A stretch of DNA of 64,000 nucleotides from Paenibacillus sambharensis. Lineage in GTDB: Bacteria > Bacillota > Bacilli > Paenibacillales > Paenibacillaceae. Shown here in pieces: positions 55,701-63,820 of this stretch. The notes below the pieces were generated by a model. The model made no database searches. It saw only the letters and a list, made by a program, of their open reading frames with translations, and was not told the origin of the DNA. The DNA lies in contig NZ_QKRB01000053.1 of the NCBI RefSeq assembly GCF_003233845.1, positions 186,001-250,000 of the forward strand. Direction: 5' to 3'. Position 1 is the stretch's first letter. The number at the start of each line of letters is the position of its first letter. The translations under genes were made by a program, and so were the position numbers.

Positions 55701-56772
55701 TGGCGCGTTCACGATCCCTGTTCCTGTGTTTGCAGGAGATAATATCTACGAAGTATACGTCTATGACCAGGCAGGCAATGGCATGACGGTACCTGCCAAA
55801 GTCATTACGTATACATCAACAGCCAACCCGGATCCGACCGATGCATCGGTAACCGTGAAGACACCTGAAGCAGATGTCAAGGCTGGTGATCCTTTCACGG
55901 TGGAGGTCGAATTTGCCAAGCTGACGGATCTGTACTCCGCGCAGTTCAGTTTGACTTATGACACAGCACTCACGAAAGGAACGGTCAAGCCAAGTGTAAC
56001 GATGGCCACTTATCTGGAACAGGCTAATCCGGGCGCGTCCCTCATTTATGATGAGAAGCTGGTCGATCTCGGGAACGGCAAGCATCGTGCGGATTACATC
56101 CTGTCCATGGTAGGTGACGTCAGCGGCTTCACCGGCAGCGGAACACTGGCGGAATTCAATTTCTCGGCAGCTGTCAAGGGAAGCTATGACTTCCAGCTGT
56201 CAGATGTGCGCTTCCTTGGAAGCGAAGGCCAGGAAATCCAGCCCGGCACCATTAACGGAGGCAGTGTGAAGGTGGTTGAGGAGCCTGCGGGCCCTGGACC
56301 AGGCGAACACATGATCAGCGGCAGCATCAGTGCCGAGGCATTCGGTGATGAGGTCAACTTCGATGACGTATGGTACAAAGGCGAGGACGGCAAGCTGCAG
56401 GTAGTTGTTGAAGCCCTGGATGCTTCCGGCAAGGTTGTGAAGATGGGCACTGTGAAAGCGGACGGCACGTATGCGATCAGCGTACCGGCTGGAACGTACA
56501 CGATCCGCGTTGTCGTACCTGGTCACATCAGCAAGTCGGAAACCGTGAAGGTTGACGGAGCGAAGAGCGTAAGCTTCGGACCGCTGACTGCGGGTGACGT
56601 TAACAACGATGCCGTTATTGATCTGGCTGACCTTAACCAGGCGGCAAGAGCCTTTGGCAAATCCGCACCATGGTCCTCCAAGTCCATTGGCCAGACAGAT
56701 ATCAACCGTGACGGCGCAGTCAACATCCTGGATATCTCGTATATCCTCAAAAATTACGGCGAAAACGAGTAA
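52795..56772 (+). CDS. Secreted Vpr-like subtilase with cohesin-like and dockerin modules
   Basis: AAGGAG 8 bases upstream supports the TTG at 52795; length is 1,325 residues. A signal peptide (to about 28) is followed by an I9-type propeptide (100-200) and an S8 protease domain with Asp236 (GVIDTGVD), His279 (NHGTHVSG) and Ser602 (GTSMAAPH). A PA domain is inserted at about 445-545, as in Vpr. After FnIII-like modules come a cohesin-like domain (about 1017-1160), a CnaB-like module (about 1180-1260) and a C-terminal dockerin of two EF-hand repeats: DVNNDAVIDLAD and DINRDGAVNILD. Calcium-dependent docking to a cohesin is expected. The next gene encodes an SLH protein with a cohesin-like domain, a likely partner. 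Confidence 0.92.
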   Translation: MKKAKIAGLLTAAMLVSLTAQGAGVAAAAKPEGKQLISQISSQELQLPGKFTLKQTDEKLRLAGESSSAEEASYKLEQISGDQAAAAVQSKSAALNFVPSSESSKSVTVIVELQSEPLAVHEAQLKQGKMKAASNHKTVIAKEQASFQAAASRLPGAKLKHKYTKVFNGYSMTLPANQVDRLTALPGVKAVYPSHTYTVDPMTVQPLMNDSAPHIGAGLYWDSGYDGEGIKVGVIDTGVDYNHPSLKDAYKGGYDFVDDDTDPMETQPDPNDPEAATNHGTHVSGTVLGRGNPENPDGSTGWVRGVAPGADLYAYRVLGPGGSGTTEDVIAAIERSVEDGMDVINLSLGDEINDQFSADSIALNNSVLAGVVTVTSNGNAGPGDATTGTPATSELAISVGASTPPGTVPLADGKSSLTDSVSYDLRVMAYKSDSNYKELKSKSLPLVYTGLGKAEDFAGKDLTGKIAFIKRGEIAFTEKIANAKAAGAAAAIIFNRDDLEGHAGNLLEDSPKYIPTFDMKGSDGRMLLAALEKAGEGTFTLTGFGSYEDPGDEMADFSSRGPALPEYEIKPDISAPGVSIRSSVPAFDGNYEYAYDYFQGTSMAAPHVAGAAALLLDHDADLTPNQIKSLMMNTAVKLQDRSSERYSHMVQGAGRLDLGSVLEANAIAMVRETTAAVASEELTEYHTGSISYGVLKQGSEASRTVDVENISGKSVSYDITTVWYGTAPGSLAASSAQVTAAAGETSSFEVDLAIDTDMPDGRYEGEVILTETAGERVLRIPVAVYVMETIELPSVVSDVEITPDIFSPNEDGSLDTSAITFNVNAKNDYVSLDAYDDATGKWLGTIFETDGLEPGSYKLSGWNGEVVKEGEISVLPDSLYVMVPWAGTDGGDIEPIDDELVPFVVDTGAPEASVDEKLSKVTEDSAVITGQVDSDLLIDIFGEYSGIGAGAMYERNGEWLQADGTIAEDGAFTIPVPVFAGDNIYEVYVYDQAGNGMTVPAKVITYTSTANPDPTDASVTVKTPEADVKAGDPFTVEVEFAKLTDLYSAQFSLTYDTALTKGTVKPSVTMATYLEQANPGASLIYDEKLVDLGNGKHRADYILSMVGDVSGFTGSGTLAEFNFSAAVKGSYDFQLSDVRFLGSEGQEIQPGTINGGSVKVVEEPAGPGPGEHMISGSISAEAFGDEVNFDDVWYKGEDGKLQVVVEALDASGKVVKMGTVKADGTYAISVPAGTYTIRVVVPGHISKSETVKVDGAKSVSFGPLTAGDVNNDAVIDLADLNQAARAFGKSAPWSSKSIGQTDINRDGAVNILDISYILKNYGENE

Positions 56773-56800
56773 CGTTTCCGAAGCTGTTCTAACCTAACTG

Positions 56801-56831
56801 CCGGTGGGGCCTGTGCCCCGCCGGTCCTTTT
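56801..56831 (+). terminator. Hairpin between the protease and its SLH partner gene
   Basis: CCGGTGGGGC (56801-56810) and GCCCCGCCGG (56815-56824) pair with one mismatch, followed by TCCTTTT. The T-run is broken, so termination is probably partial and would lower expression of the downstream gene. Confidence 0.55.
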
Positions 56832-56872
56832 CATTCCATACATCCTGCTGCTTACTGAAAGGGGTTCTACTC

Positions 56873-58060
56873 TTGAACAAATCGTTGAAATGGATCATGC
56901 TTCTCGCACTTCTCCTATGCTCCCTTCCATTCCCGGCCGCCGCTGCAGCCGGACAAGCCTATCCGGTTAAGACGCCGCAGCTCAAAGTCGTGCTGTCGGA
57001 CACCAACCCAAAGGTAAACGACACCTTCCAGGCGGATTTCTGGATGCAGGGCTTTGTCGGCGACTACAAACGCGTAGAGGGAATTGAATTCCACCTGGTC
57101 TTTGATCCTGCTCTGGTCGAGCCGGTAATGGACGGAAGCACAGGCAAGCTGGAAGCGAAGCTGTTCCCCGAAGCCAGCAAGCCGATTACCTGGAGCAACT
57201 CCGTGGACAAGAAGGGGAAAATCGCCTTTGCCCAGACGCTTCCGCCCAAAAGCAAAAGCGGTTATTTCACAGGCAGCGGCAAGATCGGCTCCGTTACCTT
57301 CAAAGCGCTGAAGGAGGGGGCTTCCACCTTCCAGATGACAAATTCATTGGTCATTCTTCCGGAGCTGGCAGGCGTTAATGTCAAGCATGCCCATAACAGC
57401 CTGACCTTCCACATCGGATCGGACAAGGCTCCAACCGAGAAGATTGAGGAGGTCGGCACTGCCGCTCCGGCAGGCAAGAGCCGGACTGCGTCCGAGGTCA
57501 TCGCTGCCTACTCGGATGCGAAGGAAATCGAATCCTTGCCGTGGGCTCAGGAAGCGATCGCCGCCTTAACGGACTACGGCGCGCTGAAGGGCAACCAGCA
57601 CAATGCCATGGGCCCGAAGCAGGCGATGACCCGGGCGGAGTTCGTTCAGCTGCTGGTTGCAGCCATGGGACTGGAAATCAAGCCTGCGGGCGGAACAGTA
57701 CTGACTGACATCAAGCCGGAAGACTGGTATTACGACGCGGTAACAGCTGCCGCTGCAGCAGGTGCTGTTGGAGGCTACAAGGACAAGGCAACAGGCGCCC
57801 TCAGCTTCAAGCCGAATAACAAGATAACCCGCGCGGAAATCTCAACGATTCTGGCAAGACTCCTGGATAACCCGGCAGCTGCTGCAGAGGGAGCAGCCTT
57901 CAGCGATGTGAAGGCCGGACACTGGGCCCGCGCTTCCATCATGAAGCTGGCCGCAGCGGGAATTGTAACGGGTGGCAGCAACGGCAGGTTCGCACCAGAG
58001 AATCCGGCCACAAGAGCCGAGGTTTGTGTCATGATTCACCGGCTGATGCTGAAGCAGTAA
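56873..58060 (+). CDS. SLH-anchored protein with cohesin-like domain
   Basis: AAAGGGG 8 bases upstream supports the TTG at 56873; length is 395 residues. A signal peptide ends near AAA-GQA. Residues 35-180 form a cohesin-like beta domain (LKVVLSDTNPKVNDTF, EGIEFHLVFDPALVEP, SGKIGSVTFKALKEGAS), similar in layout to the cohesin module of the preceding protease. A linker leads to three SLH modules (about 220-395; TRAEFVQLLVAAMG, ITRAEISTILARLL, TRAEVCVMIHRLM). It would sit in the S-layer and could receive dockerin-bearing proteins, as anchoring scaffoldins do. Binding to the neighbouring dockerin is inferred from gene order. Confidence 0.85.
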   Translation: MNKSLKWIMLLALLLCSLPFPAAAAAGQAYPVKTPQLKVVLSDTNPKVNDTFQADFWMQGFVGDYKRVEGIEFHLVFDPALVEPVMDGSTGKLEAKLFPEASKPITWSNSVDKKGKIAFAQTLPPKSKSGYFTGSGKIGSVTFKALKEGASTFQMTNSLVILPELAGVNVKHAHNSLTFHIGSDKAPTEKIEEVGTAAPAGKSRTASEVIAAYSDAKEIESLPWAQEAIAALTDYGALKGNQHNAMGPKQAMTRAEFVQLLVAAMGLEIKPAGGTVLTDIKPEDWYYDAVTAAAAAGAVGGYKDKATGALSFKPNNKITRAEISTILARLLDNPAAAAEGAAFSDVKAGHWARASIMKLAAAGIVTGGSNGRFAPENPATRAEVCVMIHRLMLKQ

Positions 58061-58095
58061 TATAAGGCGGGTGCAGCGATTTTCCGGCAAAAGGA

Positions 58096-58135
58096 AAAGC
58101 AGAGAGCCAGATAACGGCACTCTGCTTTATTTTTG
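58096..58135. terminator. Bidirectional terminator between SLH gene and rhamnogalacturonan operon
   Basis: AAAGCAGAG-a-GCC (58096-58108) pairs with GGC-a-CTCTGCTTT (58116-58128) and is followed by ATTTTT rightward. The A-rich left side could serve the leftward operon ending at 58145. Confidence 0.85.
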
Positions 58136-58144
58136 TGGAGATGA

Positions 58145-60829
58145 TTACTCCTGCCCGTTATCCAGCCACCTGCCGATCAGCTCCAGACAGACGATCACAT
58201 TAATGGACCACTGGGACACCGTATTCGTCGAGATGCCGGGCACCCCGGCCATTCGCTTCATATACTCCCGCGCTGGTACTTCAAGCGGCTCGGGCGGCCC
58301 TGCTATGAACCAGTGGTCGCCGCCCCGCAGCAGCAGCTCCCATGCCTCCCCTGCAAGCTGCCGGTCATCCCGGCGGGCTGCCGCATACGCCATCATCGAC
58401 GTCGCCAGCATCGGAATGTTCCAATCCACGCCCTGAATGCGGCCGTCAGTCAGTTCTGCCTTCCGCTCCGGCGGCAGCGTATAGAACGCTCCATACTCCG
58501 CTGCCATGTCGCACCACTCCGGATCATTCAGCAGCTCCGCCATCTCCATCCATATCTGTGCGCCGCCCATGCAGATCATCAGATGATGGCCCCAGTTCTC
58601 GTCTCCCATATGCTGCAGCTCGCCTGTTTTCGGATCATAGCCGAATACAGGGCCTGTCAGCAGCCGGTCCGGCATCTGCTTCAGACAGGCTATTCCGCGC
58701 AGCATTTTGTCACGATAAGCCGTATCTTCATAACGTTCCCACTGCACCAGCCAGTTCGAACAGAAGGCCGACCAATCGGGCCCGCTTCGTGTGTGGGTTG
58801 GAAATTGATCCTTCGGGTAATAGGCGCGCATGGGGTCAAGCCCCACCGTGGCGTAGTCCGCGTCCCGGACGGCATCCATCCGGTCCGAGATCCGCTCGTC
58901 GGCGGTCAGGTAGAAGTAATAACGGTGCAGGCCCGCCATCGCAATCCGCGCCTCCTTGCAGCCGCAGCCCCAGTGCAGCACATTATGCCTGCTGCCAAGG
59001 CCCGCATATTCACCGATATGATAGACGTCAACCTCGCTCGTATGCCGGGTCATGGCCTCCGCGAAGCGGAAGATGTCCTTCCGCCCCGTCCGGAGGAACA
59101 TGTACCAGAGCCACATGTTGGGCGCCAGCTCGGTATTCTGCCAGGCACAGCCGCCAATGTCGTACCGCCACGTATGCCGGACAGAATCGTAGCTGTGCAT
59201 GACATCGCCATAATCCCAGAAGCCGTACCAGCCCCTTCTTTCCACCTCGTCCTCGTAGAAGCTGTATAATCCAGCCAGCGTATCCTCCAGATGAGCCTTC
59301 ACCGGTGTGCTCCGGTCGGGCAGGCTCCAGACGCCAAGGCTGCCTGAAGCATGGTAATGCTCCGGCTTGCACACCAGGAGCGGCGGCGATTCCAGCAGGT
59401 CTGCCATGCGGTCCAGCTCCTGCGAATCCGGCGTACCGGCCAGGCACCACAGCGTGCATTCATTGGTGTTCGCAATGCCGTATGGTGTGCTGCGCATTTC
59501 CTCTGCGCCCTCATAAGCCGACGCCACATGCGTCTCTGTGTCATAATGGCGCAGGTCCATCGGCTCCGCGTCCCTGCTCCACAGCCAGACTGTTATGTTA
59601 GCCTCACTGCCTGCAGCATCCGTAACCTCGAGCGCTGACGGAGCCTTCTGCCAAAAATACCGCAGGCCTGCGGCAAGACCGCCTCCCTCGCCGCCCGCAT
59701 AGACGAGCCCTCTCGCTCTGCTGCCGGAGGAGGCTTTAATCCAGCTGCAGCCTTCTCCCGTCCGCTTCTTCATGGTGTAGGAATCCGGCGTCAGCTGGCT
59801 GAGCTTGTAATCATTCCACGTAGCCGCGTCGTCCATGAGTTTTAGAAAATTCGCGTCTCTATCAGGCGTAAGCTCAATTAGGCGCCCCGCTGTCTGTTCC
59901 CGGTACAGCTCATCATACGGGGGATTCAGCCGGAACATCATTAATCCCTTGGGCGATTCCGCGAACCATCCCGCCTCGCCGGCAAAACGTACATGACGGT
60001 TATAAGAAGGCCCGCGCATCGGCACATCAAACTCCAAACCCACTGCCCGGATAAAATCCTGATGCGGATTGCCGTCGTACACGAAGCTGTGGACGATCCG
60101 GATCTGCTCCAAGCCTGCGTAGAAATACAGACGCAGAGTGAACGGCAGCCATTTTCTGCCGCTGGCTGTCACATGCCGCCCATTCACTCGGATAACAGCC
60201 CGGAGCGGGCCCTGCTGCTCGATCTGAAGCGCTTCAACCTCGCTGACCATCTGCTCTTCCCTGACCGTTCTGCCATCCGGTTCCTGTATCCGTACCTCGC
60301 GGATGCCTGTCAGCTTCCCTCCGCAACACACCTTCATGCCTTCCTCGGAGCGGATAACCTCGCGGATGATGGAAGGCCCGCTGCGCGGCAGAATGCAGCG
60401 GATGGCGCCTGTGTCCACCACAACCTCTGCCGTGCTGTCCGTTACAGTCACCCCGGAGGATGTGACTTCTGCGGGCTGTTCTGCAGACCGGACCACCCGG
60501 TAGGCTTGCGCCGTCTGTCCGGGAGTGAAGACAGCCGCATGAGCCGTCCATTTGACACTGCCGTCAGGCCAGTAGGCCAGCGGCCAGCTCTGCATCGGCA
60601 GTGGAGCGCCATTACTGGCAGTGCCCTCCTCCCCCGCGGCTTCCCGCAGGGCAAGCTGATCTTCGCGCTTCAGCTCCCCGCGATTCCATGGAACCCCCCA
60701 GGTGACACCTGCTGCTGCATCCGGCTTGTGTCCGCCAAGCCAGCTTAAGGCTGGCCCTGTCCCTGAGTCTGTACCCGGTCCTGTACCTGCAACAGACTTC
60801 GCACTCCTCCCCGTGGTTTTGATGGTCAT
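58145..60829 (-). CDS. YetA-like exo-rhamnogalacturonan lyase family protein
   Basis: This 894-residue protein matches the YetA/PcRGLX group: an N-terminal RIFT-barrel domain (30-230, VTWGVPWNRGELKRED and PLAYWPDGSVKWTAHAA), a central beta-sandwich and a C-terminal alpha/alpha toroid (about 500-890; HSYDSVRHTWRYDIGG, VLHWGCGCKEARI). No signal peptide is seen, so it acts inside the cell on imported oligosaccharides. The ATG overlaps the YesU-like stop by 4 bp and GAGGGGGAG precedes it. Last gene of the operon. Lyase activity is known for a fungal relative; for the bacterial group it is inferred. Confidence 0.82.
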   Translation of the reverse strand: MTIKTTGRSAKSVAGTGPGTDSGTGPALSWLGGHKPDAAAGVTWGVPWNRGELKREDQLALREAAGEEGTASNGAPLPMQSWPLAYWPDGSVKWTAHAAVFTPGQTAQAYRVVRSAEQPAEVTSSGVTVTDSTAEVVVDTGAIRCILPRSGPSIIREVIRSEEGMKVCCGGKLTGIREVRIQEPDGRTVREEQMVSEVEALQIEQQGPLRAVIRVNGRHVTASGRKWLPFTLRLYFYAGLEQIRIVHSFVYDGNPHQDFIRAVGLEFDVPMRGPSYNRHVRFAGEAGWFAESPKGLMMFRLNPPYDELYREQTAGRLIELTPDRDANFLKLMDDAATWNDYKLSQLTPDSYTMKKRTGEGCSWIKASSGSRARGLVYAGGEGGGLAAGLRYFWQKAPSALEVTDAAGSEANITVWLWSRDAEPMDLRHYDTETHVASAYEGAEEMRSTPYGIANTNECTLWCLAGTPDSQELDRMADLLESPPLLVCKPEHYHASGSLGVWSLPDRSTPVKAHLEDTLAGLYSFYEDEVERRGWYGFWDYGDVMHSYDSVRHTWRYDIGGCAWQNTELAPNMWLWYMFLRTGRKDIFRFAEAMTRHTSEVDVYHIGEYAGLGSRHNVLHWGCGCKEARIAMAGLHRYYFYLTADERISDRMDAVRDADYATVGLDPMRAYYPKDQFPTHTRSGPDWSAFCSNWLVQWERYEDTAYRDKMLRGIACLKQMPDRLLTGPVFGYDPKTGELQHMGDENWGHHLMICMGGAQIWMEMAELLNDPEWCDMAAEYGAFYTLPPERKAELTDGRIQGVDWNIPMLATSMMAYAAARRDDRQLAGEAWELLLRGGDHWFIAGPPEPLEVPAREYMKRMAGVPGISTNTVSQWSINVIVCLELIGRWLDNGQE

Positions 60830-61584
60830 GCCTGCTCCCCCTCTCCGCTTTGCGGCAGCAGCTCATGTACACGCAGGTTCGCGTATTCGGCAATAAGCGG
60901 CACCATCTGCCGGAAGCCTATTTTTCCTCCGCCCAGTACCGGTCCGCAGCCGCTGCCAGAGTCCATGCATCTGAAGAGCTCAATACCATCAACGCTGAAG
61001 CTGATCTCTCCGCCGTTCTTCACGATCTGCATCCGGTAGGGGCCGAGCAGACCGCTTCCGGATGACACAGCCGGAAGCGGGTCCGCACCTTGGGCCAGCA
61101 GGTGGAAGCCTCTGCTCTTGCGCAAATTGCAGGTCTGCAGCCTCCTCTCCTCGGGATTACTCTTGCGGTAATACGAGATATGATAAGCGTTGATGCTGCC
61201 ATACCGGTACTGGTCATACGGGCCATTCCGCTCCGGAAGCCGGGGATCAAACAGCTCCTCCCCGCCAGTTCCCGCGGCAGCGAAGAACATCATCGCAAGC
61301 CCCTCGGCATTCACCGGATAGAAATCCCACTCAATTACGACCCGTCCCGGAAGCGTCACCGGACACCAGTACACGATGTTAGCCGCCTGGCCGTCTTCCG
61401 GACTACGGATGCTTTCCAGACGCATGCGGCCGCGTGGAAATGTGACAGCCCCGTCGCCTTCCATCACAAAGCCCTCTGCATCTCCCGGCCGCGACAGTGC
61501 ATTCTCATACAGCAGCCTGCCAGCCCCCAGCCCGCTCTGTGTTTTATACCGTTTCCCGTCGTGGCGCTGCGCCTGCTCATTCAT
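60826..61584 (-). CDS. yesU: DUF1961 family protein, YesU-like
   Basis: The 252-residue product contains GRVVIEWDFYPVNAEGLAMMFFAAAG, GSINAYHISYYRKSNPEERRLQTCNLRKS and GKIGFRQM, characteristic of the YesU/DUF1961 jelly-roll (concanavalin-like) group. YesU lies in the B. subtilis rhamnogalacturonan cluster and is thought to assist oligosaccharide processing. It overlaps the upstream GH105 gene by 8 bp and the downstream YetA-like gene by 4 bp, with GGGAGGGAG before the ATG. No signal peptide; cytoplasmic. Confidence 0.87.
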   Translation of the reverse strand: MNEQAQRHDGKRYKTQSGLGAGRLLYENALSRPGDAEGFVMEGDGAVTFPRGRMRLESIRSPEDGQAANIVYWCPVTLPGRVVIEWDFYPVNAEGLAMMFFAAAGTGGEELFDPRLPERNGPYDQYRYGSINAYHISYYRKSNPEERRLQTCNLRKSRGFHLLAQGADPLPAVSSGSGLLGPYRMQIVKNGGEISFSVDGIELFRCMDSGSGCGPVLGGGKIGFRQMVPLIAEYANLRVHELLPQSGEGEQA

Positions 61585-63820
61585 GGGTAGCTCCCTCCCT
61601 CTCCCTTAAGCTGTGCCAGCGGTTGAACCGGGCCATCTCCACACCCGCCAGCATGAGAATCCCAATCCCATGGGTATCATTAAGCAGCCAGGGCAGATCC
61701 TCCTTGTAATAAAGCGGGGAGAATGAATAACCCGATCCCCTGCATACCCCGTATACATTCCCTTCATCATCAACTGCCTTGCCGGCGATTCCCTGCCAGC
61801 CGCGCTGTACCGCCATCCTGTACCGGTCTTCCGCCGCAAGCCATCCCAGTCGCATGCCCTTCGCAATCGCATACACGAACATGGAGGTACAGGAGGTCTC
61901 CGCATAGGAGGCTGGATCATCCAGCACCTGATGCCACATCCCCTCCTCATCCTGCAGCGGCAGATATCCCTCGCACAGCTCACGGAAGAACCCTTCCAGC
62001 CAGCCTCGGTCCTGATGCTCTACAGGCATGGCAGCTAGCAGCTCTGCCAGGGAGAACAGCACCCAGCCGTTCCCCCGGCCCCATGGCACGCCGGTCGCCC
62101 TGCCGAATTTGAAGTCATAGACATGCGACATGATCTTCTGCTCCGGTAAGAACAGGTAACGCCGGTACAGCCTGAACTGCTTCGCTGCGTCATCCAGATA
62201 AGACGGATCGCCGGTAAGCCCGGCATAACGGGTGAGGAAGGGCACGCTCATGTACAGGTCGTCGCACCACATCGTATGCTGCATGAAATCTGTGCTGCCC
62301 CGCACGCGGTACAGCGCCCCGTCCGGCAGCCGGTCCTGCCGCCGGCTTATGTACCCGGCAATCCGGTCAGCAGCGGCACGTGCACCCGGCAGCTCCCCGT
62401 TCTCCATCGCCGCCAGCATCGCAGCCCCGAAGGAGCCGCAGTCGTCCAGGCTGTCAATCGCGGCCAGCTGGTGATTAATTCCTGGTGCGCCATAGAGCTC
62501 CCTGTCCCGGCAGGCATAACGGTCCATCTGCGTGCACGCACCGATGTGACGGCGCGCATAAGCGGAGAAGTCTGTTCGTCCAAGCTCTTCGGCCGCCGCC
62601 AGCAGGCCGTACAGCGTTACCCCGAGCGGATAATTCCAGCGCCCGTAATGAGTGGTCTCCACATAAGGACGGATGACTGTATCCGGCTGGTCCGCCTGCC
62701 AATATACCAGGGCACTCCCTTCCCCTTCATAAGGGATATCCAGTCTGCACAGTGCCTCAAGCTCCGGCTCCGCTCCAGCTGCACAAGGACCAAGAAACAG
62801 CCAGGGTCCCGCGTCCGCGCCACGGACCTCAACCGGCTTGACCAGCTGATAGTCTCCTGAAGCCTGCAGAGCCGCCAGCTCTGCTTCCCAGTTTCCACCT
62901 GCACATACAGCATGTATCAGCACATCATGAGTGCCGCCGCGGACGGGCAGCTCCAGCATGACCATGCGCCGCTCGGGTCCAGCCGATTGATAGACTGGCA
63001 GGCCTCCCACGAATACCCGGACTTGGCCAGCCACATACCCTTGAAGCCGGACCTGCCGCTCCTCAGCGGCATCCCAGTCAGCCACAAGCCGGGACCACCC
63101 GTAAGCCGACCTCCCTTCCTGCCTGCCGAACAGCCTGACAAACGAGCCGACTGCCAGCTCCTCTTCCGTCCAAGCTGCCTCGGGCAGCCACTTGAGCGGA
63201 GAGGGCTGAGCAACCGCCGGGTTCAGCAGAAGGGCGTCCGTCGGGCTGTCGGTGCCATTGTAGTCAACCGGCTCTGTGAACAGCCAGCCCTCCTGTCCTT
63301 CACGTCCTCCTGCGGGAATGATCACATGAAACGGCATTCCTTTGATCGAGCCCGTGCCGAAGAGCCCCCCGCAGCCGATCCCGGTCTTGATGAACCGCAG
63401 CACAAGCTGGTTCCAGCCCTGCCGGAGTCCATGCCGGAACCAGTAGCGGCGGTCAGGAAACACCTCCTGCTCGATATTCGACTTGAACGCTTCCTCCCCG
63501 TTTATATACAGCACAGCCGGACCGAAGCAGCTGATGCTGAACGGCCGCATGCCAGCCTCCCCGCTCCAGAGCTGCGCCCATACATACACGGCCTGGCCTT
63601 CCCGCATCTGCGGGAACCTGGATGCCAGGTCGAAGGTGTACCGGAAATCACTTCCCCGCCGGAATCCGCCCTTCCAATAACCCCTGTATACGAACGGCGC
63701 TTCAGGCTGATCAGCGATATATCGCTCCGCCACCAGCTGCATGGTCTCGCGGGGGTCATTCCCGTCTCGAACGAAGCTCTCCGCCGGGCTGCTGTATGTC
63801 TCGGCCGTCCATTCATTCAT
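61577..63820 (-). CDS. GH105 unsaturated rhamnogalacturonyl hydrolase with N-terminal beta domain
   Basis: I chose ATG at 63820 because it overlaps the upstream stop by ATGA and has GGGGGAG 8 bases before it; a GTG at 63841 is the alternative. The 747-residue enzyme has about 390 N-terminal residues of beta-rich, PA14/carbohydrate-binding-like sequence. The GH105 alpha/alpha barrel follows, with DSLDDCGSFGAAML, MQHTMWCDDLYMSVPFL and GVPWGRGNGWVLFSLAELL. Such enzymes release unsaturated galacturonate from lyase products. Single-domain GH105 proteins such as YteR are near 370 residues, so the N-terminal extension is notable. No signal peptide. Confidence 0.88.
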   Translation of the reverse strand: MNEWTAETYSSPAESFVRDGNDPRETMQLVAERYIADQPEAPFVYRGYWKGGFRRGSDFRYTFDLASRFPQMREGQAVYVWAQLWSGEAGMRPFSISCFGPAVLYINGEEAFKSNIEQEVFPDRRYWFRHGLRQGWNQLVLRFIKTGIGCGGLFGTGSIKGMPFHVIIPAGGREGQEGWLFTEPVDYNGTDSPTDALLLNPAVAQPSPLKWLPEAAWTEEELAVGSFVRLFGRQEGRSAYGWSRLVADWDAAEERQVRLQGYVAGQVRVFVGGLPVYQSAGPERRMVMLELPVRGGTHDVLIHAVCAGGNWEAELAALQASGDYQLVKPVEVRGADAGPWLFLGPCAAGAEPELEALCRLDIPYEGEGSALVYWQADQPDTVIRPYVETTHYGRWNYPLGVTLYGLLAAAEELGRTDFSAYARRHIGACTQMDRYACRDRELYGAPGINHQLAAIDSLDDCGSFGAAMLAAMENGELPGARAAADRIAGYISRRQDRLPDGALYRVRGSTDFMQHTMWCDDLYMSVPFLTRYAGLTGDPSYLDDAAKQFRLYRRYLFLPEQKIMSHVYDFKFGRATGVPWGRGNGWVLFSLAELLAAMPVEHQDRGWLEGFFRELCEGYLPLQDEEGMWHQVLDDPASYAETSCTSMFVYAIAKGMRLGWLAAEDRYRMAVQRGWQGIAGKAVDDEGNVYGVCRGSGYSFSPLYYKEDLPWLLNDTHGIGILMLAGVEMARFNRWHSLREREGATHE

